DNA of 64,000 bases from Polaromonas sp. C04 (GTDB lineage: Bacteria; Pseudomonadota; Gammaproteobacteria; Burkholderiales; Burkholderiaceae_C), in contig NZ_MUNS01000037.1 of assembly GCF_002002705.1 (NCBI RefSeq), forward strand, positions 51,493-115,492, in the 5' to 3' direction. Positions 25,605 to 36,003 of the stretch are shown in pieces. The notes below the pieces were generated by a model. That model was not told the origin of the DNA and did not search any database. It saw only the letters and a program-made list of their open reading frames with translations. A program made the translations under genes and the position numbers. Each line of letters starts with the position of its first letter. The stretch's first letter is position 1.

Positions 25605-26768
25605 ATGACAACACAGCGTAGTTTAACGAGCACCCTCGCAAAGCAGATAGGGCAGGCCATCCAATCCAGCGGCGGCTGGATCGGCTTTGACGAGTACATG
25701 GCGCTGGCCCTGTACACGCCGGGCCTGGGCTATTACGCCAACGATTTGCGCAAATTCGGCACCATGCCGCACGGCGTGAAGGGTGGCGGCAGCGACTTCG
25801 TGACCGCGCCCGAGATGACGCCGCTGTTCGGCCAGACGCTGGCTGCGCAGGTGGCGCAGGCGCTGCAAGTCACGCAGACGTGCGAGGTCTGGGAATTTGG
25901 CGCCGGCTCCGGCGCGCTGGCGCTGCAGTTGCTCGATGCGCTGGATGCGTCGGGGGTGGCGGTGCAGACCTACACCATCGTCGACCTGTCGGGCACGCTG
26001 CGCGAGCGCCAGCAGCATACCCTGGCGGCGCACGCCGGCCGGGTGCGCTGGGTCAGCGCATTGCCCGAAGCAATTGCCGGCGTGCTGGTGGGCAACGAGG
26101 TGCTGGACGCCATGCCGGTCAAGCTGCTGGTGCGCACTGGCGGCGTGTGGCATGAGCGTGGCGTGGCCTGCAAAATCGACCCCGCCGACCCCGCGCGCGA
26201 GCCGGGCCGCTTCGTCTGGCAGGACCGGCCCACCGCGCTGCGCCCGCCGGTCGACATTCCCGGACAGCACGACTACCTGACCGAAATCCACCCGCAGATG
26301 GAGGCCTTCATCCACACCCTGGCCGGCACTTTGATTCGCGGCGCAGCCTTCTTCATCGACTACGGCTTTCCCGAGGCCGAGTACTACCATCCGCAGCGCC
26401 ACATGGGCACCGTGATGTGCCACCGCGGGCACCTGGCCGACGCCGATCCGCTGGCCCTGGTCGGGCTCAAGGACATCACGGCGCACGTCAACTTCACCGC
26501 TCTGGCGCTGGCGGCGCAGGAGGCTGTTGCCTCGCCCGAACCCGCGCAGGAAGTGGGCACGCTCGGCTACACGAGCCAGGCGCGCTTTCTCATGAACGCG
26601 GGTTTGCTCTCGAAACTGGAGCACGCAACGCTGGCCGAGCGCGCGATGGCGCTCAAATTGATCAATGAACACGAGATGGGCGAGTTGTTCAAGGTGATCG
26701 GCTTCTACAAGGGCGCGCCGTGGCAGGCGCTGGGTTTTGCGCAGGGCGACCGAACCCCTACACTCTGA
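25605..26768 (+). CDS. Class I SAM-dependent methyltransferase, MidA/NDUFAF7 family
   Basis: 387 aa. The SAM-binding motif is EFGAGSGALALQLLDAL (97-103 core), with the family-specific GGSDFVTAPEMTPLFGQ and the tail around DYGFPEAEYYHPQRHMGTVMCHRGHLAD. The human homologue NDUFAF7 dimethylates an arginine of complex I subunit NDUFS2; bacterial targets are unknown. The start at 25605 leaves 20 bp to the divergent SDR start. It is followed at 2 nt by DUF2905 and then an overlapping ROK kinase gene. Confidence 0.92.
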   Translation: MTTQRSLTSTLAKQIGQAIQSSGGWIGFDEYMALALYTPGLGYYANDLRKFGTMPHGVKGGGSDFVTAPEMTPLFGQTLAAQVAQALQVTQTCEVWEFGAGSGALALQLLDALDASGVAVQTYTIVDLSGTLRERQQHTLAAHAGRVRWVSALPEAIAGVLVGNEVLDAMPVKLLVRTGGVWHERGVACKIDPADPAREPGRFVWQDRPTALRPPVDIPGQHDYLTEIHPQMEAFIHTLAGTLIRGAAFFIDYGFPEAEYYHPQRHMGTVMCHRGHLADADPLALVGLKDITAHVNFTALALAAQEAVASPEPAQEVGTLGYTSQARFLMNAGLLSKLEHATLAERAMALKLINEHEMGELFKVIGFYKGAPWQALGFAQGDRTPTL

Positions 26769-26770
26769 GC

Positions 26771-26971
26771 ATGATCCGCTGGTTTGCCGTCGTCTTCTTT
26801 GCGCTGGTGCTGCTCAGCGGGCTCACGCCGTGGCTGCACAAGCTCGGTTTCGGCCGGCTGCCGGGCGACCTGCGCTTTCGGCTGTTTGGGCGCGATTGGG
26901 ACATTCCGCTGGCCAGCACCGTCTTGCTGAGCCTGGCGGCCAGTGTGCTCGTGCGGGTGTTGAGCCGATGA
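26771..26971 (+). CDS. DUF2905 family small membrane protein
   Basis: 66 aa with two hydrophobic helices (residues about 4-20 and 45-63). The central FGRLPGDLRFRLFGRDWDIPLASTVLLS is the DUF2905 signature. Function unknown. It begins 2 nt after the methyltransferase stop and its TGA overlaps the ATG of the ROK gene (ATGA), indicating a tightly coupled operon. Confidence 0.9.
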   Translation: MIRWFAVVFFALVLLSGLTPWLHKLGFGRLPGDLRFRLFGRDWDIPLASTVLLSLAASVLVRVLSR

Positions 26972-27954
26972 GCGACATGACCCCGATCGATTTTGGCGCG
27001 CTGCGCGCCGCGCCCGTGGCCTGCGTGGATGTCGGCGGCACCAAGGTGGCTGTCAGCGTGGCGGACCGGCACGGCCTGCGCGGGCGGGTCACGGAACCGA
27101 CGGCCAAGCAGGGCGCCAACGACGCGCTGGGGCGCCAGGTCGCGCGCCTGATCGGCCAGAGCTGCGCCGCCGCGGGCCTGGCCGCCACCGATCTGGCGGC
27201 GCTGGGCGTGTCGTCGACTGGGCCGTTCGTGCTGAACCGCGGGCTGGTCGAGCTGGCCACGCCCAACATCTGCGGCGGCCTGGCCGGCCCCGCGCGCGGC
27301 CTGCCCAACGATTGGCAAACGGCGCTGCTGGAAGCGCCGCTGCGCGAGGGTGTTGCCAGCGACACCTGCCTGCTCCGCATCGAGAACGACGGCGTGGCCG
27401 CGCTGGAGGCCGAGCGCCGCTGGGGCGCGCTGCAGGGCTTCGATCATTGCGCGTATGTCACCTGGAGCACCGGCATTGGCGTCGGACTGTGCGTGGGCGG
27501 CCAGGTGCTGCGCGGCAAGAGCGGCAATGCCGGCCACGCCGGGCACAGTTTCGTGAGCGACAACGAGCAGGCGCTGTGCGGCTGCGGCAACCGCGGCGAC
27601 GTCGAGGCGCTGGTCGCGGGCAATGCCGTCACACGCCGGTTCGCGGCGCAGGGGTATGCCGACGCCGCTGCACTTTTTATAGCTGCCGGCGCAGGTGACG
27701 TAAGGGCTACGGCCATGATTAACGAGATATGCCGGGTGCTGGGACGCATGCTCTACAACCTGGTGGCCACGCTCGACTTGCAGCGCATTGCCATCGGTGG
27801 CGGCGTGTTCTGGCCGCACCGCGATTTCTTGCTGCCGCGCCTGCAGGCGCAGCTCACGGGCCGGCTGGCCGCGCTGACCGATGGCGTCGAACTGGTGCCC
27901 GCGGGGCTGGGCGACAAGGTTGGCGACTACGCCGCGCTGGCGCTGGTGGCTTGA
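26968..27954 (+). CDS. ROK family sugar kinase
   Basis: 328 aa. The phosphate motif DVGGTKV is at 21-26; ENDGVAALEAER and CAYVTWSTGIGVGLCVGGQVLRG follow. The zinc motif of ROK proteins (CxCGxxGCxE) reads CGCGNRGDVE at 204-213, so the third Cys is Asp211; two cysteines and the upstream GHAGH histidine remain. The substrate is probably a hexose or amino sugar (glucokinase, NagK or fructokinase-like), unresolved. A GCTA-hairpin element is translated as ALFIAAGAGDVRATAM. Third gene of the MidA-DUF2905-ROK operon. Confidence 0.88.
   Translation: MSDMTPIDFGALRAAPVACVDVGGTKVAVSVADRHGLRGRVTEPTAKQGANDALGRQVARLIGQSCAAAGLAATDLAALGVSSTGPFVLNRGLVELATPNICGGLAGPARGLPNDWQTALLEAPLREGVASDTCLLRIENDGVAALEAERRWGALQGFDHCAYVTWSTGIGVGLCVGGQVLRGKSGNAGHAGHSFVSDNEQALCGCGNRGDVEALVAGNAVTRRFAAQGYADAAALFIAAGAGDVRATAMINEICRVLGRMLYNLVATLDLQRIAIGGGVFWPHRDFLLPRLQAQLTGRLAALTDGVELVPAGLGDKVGDYAALALVA
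27672..27709 (-). repeat. GCTA-hairpin dispersed element, copy 8 (ROK gene)
   Basis: Minus strand: GTAGCCCTTACGTCACCTGC, GCCGGCAGCTATAAAAAGTG. The second half of the hairpin is degenerate. In frame in the ROK kinase. Confidence 0.68.
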
Positions 27955-28085
27955 CGGGTGCGCCGTGCGCCGGGCCCGCTGCGGCCCCCTTTGTGAGGCG
28001 CTTGTATGAGGCGGGTAAAACAATCGTAAAGCTGCCTGGCTGCGGCGCGAAAACGCCACCTGCGCGCCGGTGGGCGCGGTCCGGT

Positions 28086-28105
28086 TTGCTACTATCGTTT
28101 ACGTC
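28086..28105 (-). repeat. GCTA-hairpin element, partial copy 9
   Basis: Only a TTGCTACTATCGTTTACGTC half is recognisable, in the 250-bp region upstream of the mdtABC-like operon. That region (27955-28204) otherwise contains a GC-rich inverted stretch at about 28060-28080 and no gene. Confidence 0.4.
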
Positions 28106-28204
28106 ATGGCGGTGTCGCCCGGCGTGCCCGCGCGAATCTGGCTGCGCCGGTCCGGCTTTACGGCTCCCTTTTACTGTTCCTGTCTATCGCACATCCTTCG
28201 GACC

Positions 28205-29614
28205 ATGAATACACCCTCCAACCTGCCCCCTGACGCCAGCCCCTCCGCCGAGTCTCGCGCCAGTCGCCACGGGCACTGGTGGTCGAACGGCTGGTTTTTG
28301 ACGCTGCTGGTGCTGGTGCTCGCCGCCGGGGCCTATTACTTCATCTGGAAGCGCCCGGCCAAGGCGGCGGGTGGCGCGCCCGCCGGTGCGGCGTCCGCCC
28401 CGGCTCGCGCGGGCGCGGGCGCGGGCGGGAGCCAGCGCTTCAGCGGCGTGAACGGGGTGTCGCCGGTGGGCGTGGCCGTGGCCAGGACGACCGACATCGA
28501 CGTGTACCTGAGCGGCCTGGGGGCGGTCACGCCGCTGGCCACGGCCGTGGTCAAGAGCCGCGTCGATGGCACCCTGGTGACGCTGAACTTCACCGAAGGG
28601 CAGGAAGTCAAGGCCGGCCAGTTGCTGGCCGAACTCGACCCGCGTCCCTACCAGGTGGCCGTGACGCAGGCGGAAGGGCAGCTGGCGCGCGATGTGGCCC
28701 TGCTCAATGGCGCCAGGGTGGATCTGCAGCGCTACCGCGTGCTGGTCGAGCAGGACTCGATCCAGTCGCAGCAGCTCGACACCCAGGTTGCGCTGGTCAA
28801 ACAGTACGAGGGCACGGTCAAGTCCGACCAGGGCAACCTGGACAGCGCGCGCCTGCAGCTGCTGTACTCGAAGGTGACCGCGCCTATCGGTGGGCGCATC
28901 GGCCTGCGCCAGGTGGATCTGGGCAACGTGGTGCACGCGAGCGATACCACCGGCATTGCCACCATCACCCAGTTGCGGCCGATCACGGTGGTCTTCTCGT
29001 TGCCGGAGGACAGCATTCCCGCCGTCATGAAGCGGTTGCACAGCGGCGCCAAGCCCATGACCGAAGCCTGGGACCGCGACCAGCAGAACAAGCTCGCCAC
29101 CGGCGCCCTGCTGACGATCGACAACCAGGTCGACAACACCACCGGCACGGTCAAGCTCAAGGCGCAGTTCCCCAACACCGACAACGCGCTGTTCCCGCAG
29201 CAGTTCGTGAATGTGCACATGCTGCTCGATGTGTTGCGCGGCGCCACGGCCATCCCCAGCGCGGCCATCCAGCGCAGCGCCACGGGGCTGTACGTGTACG
29301 TCGTCAAGGCCGACAACACCGTGACGGTGCGCAGCGTGACCACCGGCCCGGTGCAGGGCGACCTGACCGCGGTCAGCACCGGCATTGCGCCCGGGGAGAC
29401 CGTGGTGGTCGATGGCATCGACAAGCTGCGCGAAGGCGCCAAGGTCGAGCCGGTGGTGCGCGGCGGGCCCAATGACCCCGCGCTGCAGCAGCCCAAGCCG
29501 GGCGCGCGCGGGGCCGGCAAGCGCCGTAGTGCCAGCGCCGCGGCGGGGGCCGCGAGCGCACCGGCGGCCGGCGCGTCGGCACCTGCCGCGCCGGCAGCCA
29601 GCGCCGCGCATTAA
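28205..29614 (+). CDS. mdtA: RND efflux periplasmic adaptor (MdtA-like)
   Basis: 469-aa membrane fusion protein linking the RND pump to the outer-membrane channel. A short cytosolic N-terminus is followed by one membrane anchor (GWFLTLLVLVLAAGAYYFIW, about 29-48), the lipoyl/biotinyl half-motifs LGAVTPLATAVVKSRVDGTL and LLYSKVTAPIGGRIGLRQVDLGN, a helical hairpin between them, and a beta-barrel. The C-terminus is an Ala/Pro-rich tail (about 35 residues) not typical of E. coli MdtA. The start at 28205 precedes the anchor appropriately. First gene of a four-gene efflux operon. Confidence 0.92.
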   Translation: MNTPSNLPPDASPSAESRASRHGHWWSNGWFLTLLVLVLAAGAYYFIWKRPAKAAGGAPAGAASAPARAGAGAGGSQRFSGVNGVSPVGVAVARTTDIDVYLSGLGAVTPLATAVVKSRVDGTLVTLNFTEGQEVKAGQLLAELDPRPYQVAVTQAEGQLARDVALLNGARVDLQRYRVLVEQDSIQSQQLDTQVALVKQYEGTVKSDQGNLDSARLQLLYSKVTAPIGGRIGLRQVDLGNVVHASDTTGIATITQLRPITVVFSLPEDSIPAVMKRLHSGAKPMTEAWDRDQQNKLATGALLTIDNQVDNTTGTVKLKAQFPNTDNALFPQQFVNVHMLLDVLRGATAIPSAAIQRSATGLYVYVVKADNTVTVRSVTTGPVQGDLTAVSTGIAPGETVVVDGIDKLREGAKVEPVVRGGPNDPALQQPKPGARGAGKRRSASAAAGAASAPAAGASAPAAPAASAAH

Positions 29615-29623
29615 AAGCTCGTC

Positions 29624-32600
29624 ATGAACCCGTCACGCATCTTTATCCTGCGGCCGGTCGCGACCTCGCTGCTGATGCTGGCCATCTTGCTGGCCGGCAT
29701 CGTGGCGTTCAGGCAGTTGCCGCTGTCGGCCCTGCCGGAGGTCGACTACCCCACGATCCAGGTCGTCACGCTGTACCCGGGCGCCAGCCCGGACGTGATG
29801 ACCTCGTCCGTCACGGCGCCGCTGGAGCGCACCTTTGGCCAGATGCCGGGCCTGAACCAGATGTCGTCCACCAGCTCGGGCGGCGCCTCGGTGATCACGC
29901 TGCAGTTCAGCCTGGATTTGAGTCTGGACATTGCGGAGCAGGAGGTGCAGGCCGCCATCAACGCCAGCGGCAACCTGCTGCCCGCGGACCTGCCGACGCC
30001 GCCCATCTACAACAAGGTGAACCCGGCCGACACGCCGATCCTGACGCTGGCGATCACCTCCAGGACGCTGCCGCTGCCCAAGGTGAGCGACCTGATCGAC
30101 ACGCGGCTGGCGCAAAAGCTCTCGCAGGTGGCGGGCGTCGGTCTGGTGACGCTGTCGGGCGGTCAGCGGCCCGCCGTGCGGATTCAGCTCAATCCGAAGG
30201 CCGTGGCCGCGCTCGGGCTCAACCTCGACGATGTGCGCACCGCCATCGGCAATGCCAACGTGAACCAGGCCAAGGGCAACTTCGACGGGCCGACGCGGGC
30301 CTCGACCATCGACGCCAACGACCAGCTCAAGTCGGCCGATGAATACAAAAGCCTGATCGTCGCGTACAAGAACGGCGCCGCCATCCGCATCTCCGACATT
30401 GCCGATGTGGTGGACTCGGCCGAGAACGTGCGCCTGGCCGCCTGGGCCAACACCACGCCTGCCATCATCATGAACATCCAGCGCCAGCCGGGCGCCAACG
30501 TGATCGGTGTGGTGGACAACATCAAGAAGATTCTGCCCGCGCTGCAGGCCACGCTGCCCGGCGCCATCGACGTCAAGGTGCTGACGGACCGGACCACCAC
30601 CATCCGGGCCTCGGTCAGCGACGTGGAGTTCGAGCTGCTGCTGTCGGTGGCGCTGGTGGTGATGGTGATCTTCGTGTTCCTGCGCAACGTGCCGGCCACC
30701 ATCATTCCCAGTGTCGCGGTGCCGCTGTCGCTGGTCGGCACCTTCGGCGTCATGTATTTTGCGGGCTTTTCCATCAACAACCTGACCCTGATGGCGCTGA
30801 CGATTGCCACCGGCTTCGTGGTGGACGATGCGATCGTGATGATCGAGAACATCTCGCGCTACATCGAGGAGGGCATGAAGCCGCTGGAGGCCGCACTCAA
30901 AGGCTCGGCGCAGATCGGCTTCACCATCATCTCGCTGACCGTGTCGCTGATCGCGGTGCTGATCCCGCTGCTCTTCATGGGCGATGTGGTCGGGCGGCTG
31001 TTCCGCGAGTTCGCCGTGACGTTGGCGGTGGCCATTCTGATCTCGGCGGTGGTGTCGCTGACGCTGACCCCGATGATGTGCGCGCGGCTGCTGCGCCACA
31101 CGCCGCCCGAAAAACAGGGCTGGTTTTTCCGCAAGAGCGGGGCCTTTTTCGACAACGTCATTGCCCATTACGGGCGGGCGCTCGAATGGGTGCTGGACCG
31201 CCAGATGCTGACGCTGCTCGTTGCCTTCGCCACGCTCGTGCTGACGGTGCTGCTCTATGTGTTCGTGCCGAAAGGGTTTTTCCCGGTGCAGGACACCGGG
31301 GTGATTCAGGGCATTTCCGAGGCCACGCAATCGGTTTCGTTCGCCACCATGGGCGAGCGCCAGCAGGCGCTGGCCCGCGTGGTGCTGCAGGACCCCGCGG
31401 TGCAGAGCCTGTCGTCGTTCATCGGGGTCGACGGTACCAACGTCACGCTCAATAGCGGGCGCCTGCAGATCAACCTCAAGCCCAAGGCGGAGCGCGGCAT
31501 CAGCGCCAGTGACGTGATCCGGCGCCTGGGGCCCAAGCTCGACGCCGACGTGCCGGGCATCAAGCTGTACATGCAGCCGGTGCAGGATCTGACCATCGAG
31601 GACAGCGTGAGCCGCACCCAGTACCAGTTCAGCCTGGAAGACGCGGACCCGGACGAGCTCAGTCTGTGGGTGCCCCGGCTGGTCGCGCGACTGCAGCAAA
31701 TCCCGCAACTGGCGGACGTGGCCAGCAACCTGCAGGATGAGGGCCTGCAGGCCTATATCGACATCGACCGCGACTCGGCCTCGCGCCTGGGCATCACCAC
31801 CGCGGCCATCGACAACGCGCTGTACAACGCCTTCGGCCAGCGCATGATTTCCACGATTTACACGCAGTCCAACCAGTACCGCGTGGTGATGGAGGTCAAG
31901 CCCGAATTCCAGAAGGGCCCGGCCGCACTGAACGGCATCTACCTGGTCACGGGCAGCGGCGGCCAGATTCCGCTGTCCAGCATCGCGCGCATTTCCGAGA
32001 AAACCGCGCCGCTGGTGGTGAACCATCTGAGCCAATTCTCCGCCGCGACGGTCTCGTTCAACCTGGCGGCGGGCGCCTCGCTGGGCGATGCCGTCGATGC
32101 GATCAAGGCGGCAGAGGCCGAGATCGGCCTGCCCGTGAGCGTGCAGACCAGCTTCCAGGGCGCCGCGCTGGCGTTCCAGGCCTCGCTCAGCAACACGCTG
32201 CTGCTGATCCTGGCCGCCATCATCACGATGTACATCGTGCTCGGGGTGCTGTACGAGAGCTACATCCACCCCGTCACGATCCTGTCCACGCTGCCCTCCG
32301 CCGGGGTCGGCGCCCTGCTGGCGCTGATGCTCACGGGCCATGACATCGACATCATCGCGATCATCGGCATCATCCTCCTGATCGGCATCGTCAAGAAGAA
32401 CGCCATCATGATGATCGACTTCGCGCTGGAGGCCGAGCGGCACGAGGGCAAGTCGCCGCGCGAAGCGATCCACCAGGCCTGCCTGCTGCGTTTCCGCCCC
32501 ATCCTGATGACGACGATGTCCGCCCTGCTCGGCGCCTTGCCGCTGATGCTCGGCGGCGGCGTCGGCTCGGAGTTGCGCCAGCCGCTGGGCATCACCATGG

Positions 32601-32767
32601 TCGGCGGCCTGCTGGTGTCGCAGGTGCTGACGCTGTTCACCACGCCGGTGATCTACCTGGCCTTCGACCGTGTGGCGCGGCGCATGAAAAAGCGTTTTGG
32701 CAACCCCGATGCGGATCCGGATGCGGCGTCGGCGGCGGACCCGGTGCCCACGCCGGTTCAGCCATGA
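29624..32767 (+). CDS. mdtB: RND multidrug efflux transporter (MdtB-like)
   Basis: 1047-aa inner-membrane proton/drug antiporter. The N-terminus [20 protein letters not shown] is MdtB-like; TM4 has the proton-relay acidic pair in [14 protein letters not shown], and the second half repeats the fold ([20 protein letters not shown]). In E. coli, MdtB and MdtC form a 2:1 heterotrimer. It lies 9 nt after mdtA and overlaps mdtC by four bases (ATGA). Confidence 0.93.
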   Translation: MNPSRIFILRPVATSLLMLAILLAGIVAFRQLPLSALPEVDYPTIQVVTLYPGASPDVMTSSVTAPLERTFGQMPGLNQMSSTSSGGASVITLQFSLDLSLDIAEQEVQAAINASGNLLPADLPTPPIYNKVNPADTPILTLAITSRTLPLPKVSDLIDTRLAQKLSQVAGVGLVTLSGGQRPAVRIQLNPKAVAALGLNLDDVRTAIGNANVNQAKGNFDGPTRASTIDANDQLKSADEYKSLIVAYKNGAAIRISDIADVVDSAENVRLAAWANTTPAIIMNIQRQPGANVIGVVDNIKKILPALQATLPGAIDVKVLTDRTTTIRASVSDVEFELLLSVALVVMVIFVFLRNVPATIIPSVAVPLSLVGTFGVMYFAGFSINNLTLMALTIATGFVVDDAIVMIENISRYIEEGMKPLEAALKGSAQIGFTIISLTVSLIAVLIPLLFMGDVVGRLFREFAVTLAVAILISAVVSLTLTPMMCARLLRHTPPEKQGWFFRKSGAFFDNVIAHYGRALEWVLDRQMLTLLVAFATLVLTVLLYVFVPKGFFPVQDTGVIQGISEATQSVSFATMGERQQALARVVLQDPAVQSLSSFIGVDGTNVTLNSGRLQINLKPKAERGISASDVIRRLGPKLDADVPGIKLYMQPVQDLTIEDSVSRTQYQFSLEDADPDELSLWVPRLVARLQQIPQLADVASNLQDEGLQAYIDIDRDSASRLGITTAAIDNALYNAFGQRMISTIYTQSNQYRVVMEVKPEFQKGPAALNGIYLVTGSGGQIPLSSIARISEKTAPLVVNHLSQFSAATVSFNLAAGASLGDAVDAIKAAEAEIGLPVSVQTSFQGAALAFQASLSNTLLLILAAIITMYIVLGVLYESYIHPVTILSTLPSAGVGALLALMLTGHDIDIIAIIGIILLIGIVKKNAIMMIDFALEAERHEGKSPREAIHQACLLRFRPILMTTMSALLGALPLMLGGGVGSELRQPLGITMVGGLLVSQVLTLFTTPVIYLAFDRVARRMKKRFGNPDADPDAASAADPVPTPVQP

Positions 32768-35700
32768 ACATCTCCAGGTCGTTCATCGAGCGCCCGGTGG
32801 CGACCACGCTCCTGACGCTGGGCATCGCGCTGGCCGGGCTGGTGGCGTTCCGGCTGCTGCCGGTCTCGCCGCTGCCGCAGGTGGACTTCCCGACCATCTC
32901 CGTGTCGGCCTCGCTGCCGGGCGCCAGCCCCGAGACCATGGCCGCCACGGTGGCCACGCCGTTGGAGCGCGCGCTCGGCAGCATTGCCGGCGTCACGGAG
33001 ATCACCTCGAGCAGCGCGCTGAACTCGACGCGCATCACGCTGCAGTTCGACCTGAGCCGCGACATCGATGGCGCCGCGCGCGACGTGCAGGCGGCGCTGA
33101 ATGCGGCGCGCACCCTGCTGCCCAGCGGCATGCCGGGCAACCCGACCTACCGCAAGGTGAATCCGGCCGATGCGCCGGTGCTGATCCTGTCGCTGACCTC
33201 GGACACGATGACGCAGGGCCAGATGTACGACGCGGCCGACAGCATCCTGGCGCAAAAGCTGGCGCAGGTGGACGGCATCGGCCAGGTCAGTGTGGGCGGC
33301 AGCTCGCAGCCGGCGGTGCGCATCGAGCTGAACCCGACCGCGCTCAACAAATACGGTATCGGCACGGCCGACGTGCGCACGGCGGTGGCGGCCACCAACG
33401 CGAACCGGCCCAAGGGCATCGTGGAAGACGGCGCGCGCAACTGGCAGATCTATGCCAACGACCAGGCCACGACCGCCGCCGAATACATGCCCCTGATCGT
33501 CGCCTACCGCAACGGCGCGCCGGTGCGTGTGCGCGACGTGGCCCAGGTGGTGGATTCGGTGGCCGACCTGCGCAATGCCGGCCAGACGAATGGCAAACCC
33601 TCGGTGCTGGTGATCCTGTACCGCCAGCCGGGCGCCAACATCATCGAGACGGTGGACCGGGTGCGCGCGCTGTTGCCGCAGCTGCGCGCCTCGATTCCCG
33701 CCGCCATCAACCTCACGGTGTCGGTGGACCGCACGCCCACTATCCGCGCGTCGCTGAAGGACACGGAGCGCACGCTGATGATCTCGATCGCGCTGGTCAT
33801 CCTGGTGGTGTTCGCCTTTCTGCGTAACTGGCGCGCCACCCTGATTCCCAGCGTGGCGGTGCCGGTGTCGCTGATCGGCACCTTCGGCGCGATGTACCTG
33901 ATGGGCTTCAGCCTGAACAACCTCTCGCTGATGGCCCTGACGATTGCCACCGGCTTCGTGGTGGACGACGCCATCGTGGTGCTGGAGAACGTCTCGCGCC
34001 ACATCGAGGACGGCATGAAACCGTTTGCCGCGGCCCTGCAGGGCGCGCGCGAGGTGAGTTTCACGGTGCTGTCGATGAGCCTGTCGCTGATCGCGGTGTT
34101 CATTCCGCTGCTGCTCATGGGCGGCATCGTCGGGCGCCTGTTCCGTGAATTCGCCATCACCCTGTCGGTGGCCATCCTGGTGTCGCTGCTGGTGTCGCTG
34201 ACCACCACGCCGATGATGTGCGCGCGCCTGCTCAAGGCCCGCGGCGCGCAGGCGGCACGCCAGCCCGGGCGCCTGTACCTGCTGAGCGAGCGGTTTTTCA
34301 ACGGCATGCTGCGCGGCTATGAGCGCTCGCTGGCCTGGGCGCTGCGCTTTGCGCCGCTCATGATGGTCATCCTGCTGGCGACGATTGCGCTGAACGTGTA
34401 TTTGTATGTGATCGTTCCCAAGGGCTTTTTCCCGCAGCAGGACACCGGCCGGCTGGTGGGCAGCATCCAGGGCGACCAGGCGATTTCGTTCCAGGCCATG
34501 AAGCAGAAATTTGCCGAGTTCGTGCAGATCGTCAGGTCCGACAAGGATGTCGATACCGTGGTCGGCTTCACCGGTGGCGGGCGCGTCAACAGCGGCTTTG
34601 TTTTCGTCTCGCTCAAACCCCTGGGTGTGCGCAAGGACTCGGCCGACATGGTGATCGCGCGGCTGCGCGGCAAGCTGTCGCACGTGGCCGGTGCCAGCCT
34701 GTATTTGCAGGCCGTGCAGGACATTCGCGTGGGGGGCCGGCAAAGCAATGCCCAGTACCAGTACACGCTGCAGGCCGACGACCTGGCCGTGCTGCGCGCC
34801 TGGGAGCCCAAGATCACGCTGGCCCTGTCGAATCTGCCAGAACTGGCCGACGTCAGCAGCGACCAGCAGGACCATGGGCTGCAAACCACGCTGACCATCG
34901 ATCGCGCCACGGCCATGCGCATGGGCGTCACGCCGCAACTGATCGACGCCTCGCTCTACGACCTGTTCGGCCAGCGCCAGATCTCGACCATCTACAACGC
35001 GATGAACCAGTACCACGTGGTGATGGAGGCCTCGCCCGAGTACTGGCAGAGCCCGACCACGCTGCAGAAGACCTATGTCAGCGTGCCGCTGTCGCAGGCG
35101 AACCTGGCACCGACCTCGTCGGCGCTGCAGACCGCGCCGGCGCTGACGGCGGGCGGCAAGCTGTCGGCCAACACCTCACTGGCGCTGACGCTCTCGACCC
35201 AGCCGGAGCCGCAGATTCCGCTGGCCGCCTTCACCACGTATGCGCCCACCAGCACCGCGCTGTCGGTGAACCACCAGGGGCAGTTCACGGCCTCGACGAT
35301 TTCGTTCAACCTGCCCCCGGGCGTATCGCTGTCGGACGCCAGCAGCGCGATCGACAACGCGATGGCCAGGTTGGGCGTGCCGACCGGCCTGCATGGCAGC
35401 TTTCAGGGCACGGCCAACGCCTTCCAGAGTTCTTTGAGCAGCCAGCCCCTGCTGATCCTGACGGCGCTGCTGGCGGTCTATATCGTGCTTGGCGTGCTGT
35501 ACGAGAGCTATGTGCACCCGCTGACCATTCTCTCGACCCTGCCCTCGGCCGGCGTGGGCGCGCTGCTGGCGCTGCTGCTGACCGGCACCGAGTTCAGCCT
35601 GATCGCACTGATCGGCGTGATCCTGTTGATCGGCATCGTGAAGAAAAACGCCATCATGATGATCGACTTCGCGCTGGACGCGGAGCGCCGTTTGGGCATG

Positions 35701-36003
35701 ACGCCGCGCGACGCGATTTTCCAGGCCTGCCGGCTGCGCTTTCGCCCCATCATGATGACCACCATGGCGGCCATGTTCGGCGCCATTCCACTGGCGCTGG
35801 GCCATGGCGACGGCGCCGAGCTGCGCCAGCCGCTGGGCATCGCCATCGTCGGCGGCCTGATGGTGAGCCAGTTGCTGACGCTGTACACCACACCCGTGGT
35901 GTACCTTTATCTGGACCGTCTCAGCGTGTGGGGCAAGGCGCACTATGCGCGCTGGCGCGCAGGTTCGGGCCGACCTATTTTTGCAGGGCAGGAGAGGCCA
36001 TGA
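32764..36003 (+). CDS. mdtC: RND multidrug efflux transporter (MdtC-like)
   Basis: 1079 aa, about 50 longer than E. coli MdtC (1025). It shows [20 protein letters not shown] at the N-terminus, TM4 [19 protein letters not shown] and [20 protein letters not shown]. About 40 extra residues, rich in Ser, Thr, Ala and Pro, occur at about 772-815 in the second porter/docking region, just before the conserved [14 protein letters not shown] segment. It overlaps mdtB and the outer-membrane factor gene by four bases each, consistent with translational coupling. Confidence 0.93.
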   Translation: MNISRSFIERPVATTLLTLGIALAGLVAFRLLPVSPLPQVDFPTISVSASLPGASPETMAATVATPLERALGSIAGVTEITSSSALNSTRITLQFDLSRDIDGAARDVQAALNAARTLLPSGMPGNPTYRKVNPADAPVLILSLTSDTMTQGQMYDAADSILAQKLAQVDGIGQVSVGGSSQPAVRIELNPTALNKYGIGTADVRTAVAATNANRPKGIVEDGARNWQIYANDQATTAAEYMPLIVAYRNGAPVRVRDVAQVVDSVADLRNAGQTNGKPSVLVILYRQPGANIIETVDRVRALLPQLRASIPAAINLTVSVDRTPTIRASLKDTERTLMISIALVILVVFAFLRNWRATLIPSVAVPVSLIGTFGAMYLMGFSLNNLSLMALTIATGFVVDDAIVVLENVSRHIEDGMKPFAAALQGAREVSFTVLSMSLSLIAVFIPLLLMGGIVGRLFREFAITLSVAILVSLLVSLTTTPMMCARLLKARGAQAARQPGRLYLLSERFFNGMLRGYERSLAWALRFAPLMMVILLATIALNVYLYVIVPKGFFPQQDTGRLVGSIQGDQAISFQAMKQKFAEFVQIVRSDKDVDTVVGFTGGGRVNSGFVFVSLKPLGVRKDSADMVIARLRGKLSHVAGASLYLQAVQDIRVGGRQSNAQYQYTLQADDLAVLRAWEPKITLALSNLPELADVSSDQQDHGLQTTLTIDRATAMRMGVTPQLIDASLYDLFGQRQISTIYNAMNQYHVVMEASPEYWQSPTTLQKTYVSVPLSQANLAPTSSALQTAPALTAGGKLSANTSLALTLSTQPEPQIPLAAFTTYAPTSTALSVNHQGQFTASTISFNLPPGVSLSDASSAIDNAMARLGVPTGLHGSFQGTANAFQSSLSSQPLLILTALLAVYIVLGVLYESYVHPLTILSTLPSAGVGALLALLLTGTEFSLIALIGVILLIGIVKKNAIMMIDFALDAERRLGMTPRDAIFQACRLRFRPIMMTTMAAMFGAIPLALGHGDGAELRQPLGIAIVGGLMVSQLLTLYTTPVVYLYLDRLSVWGKAHYARWRAGSGRPIFAGQERP

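Noticed and set aside
29633..32473. 946-codon open frame on the minus strand
   Set aside because: Antisense to mdtB; composition is His/Arg/Gln-rich, as expected from the reverse of a GC-rich transporter gene.
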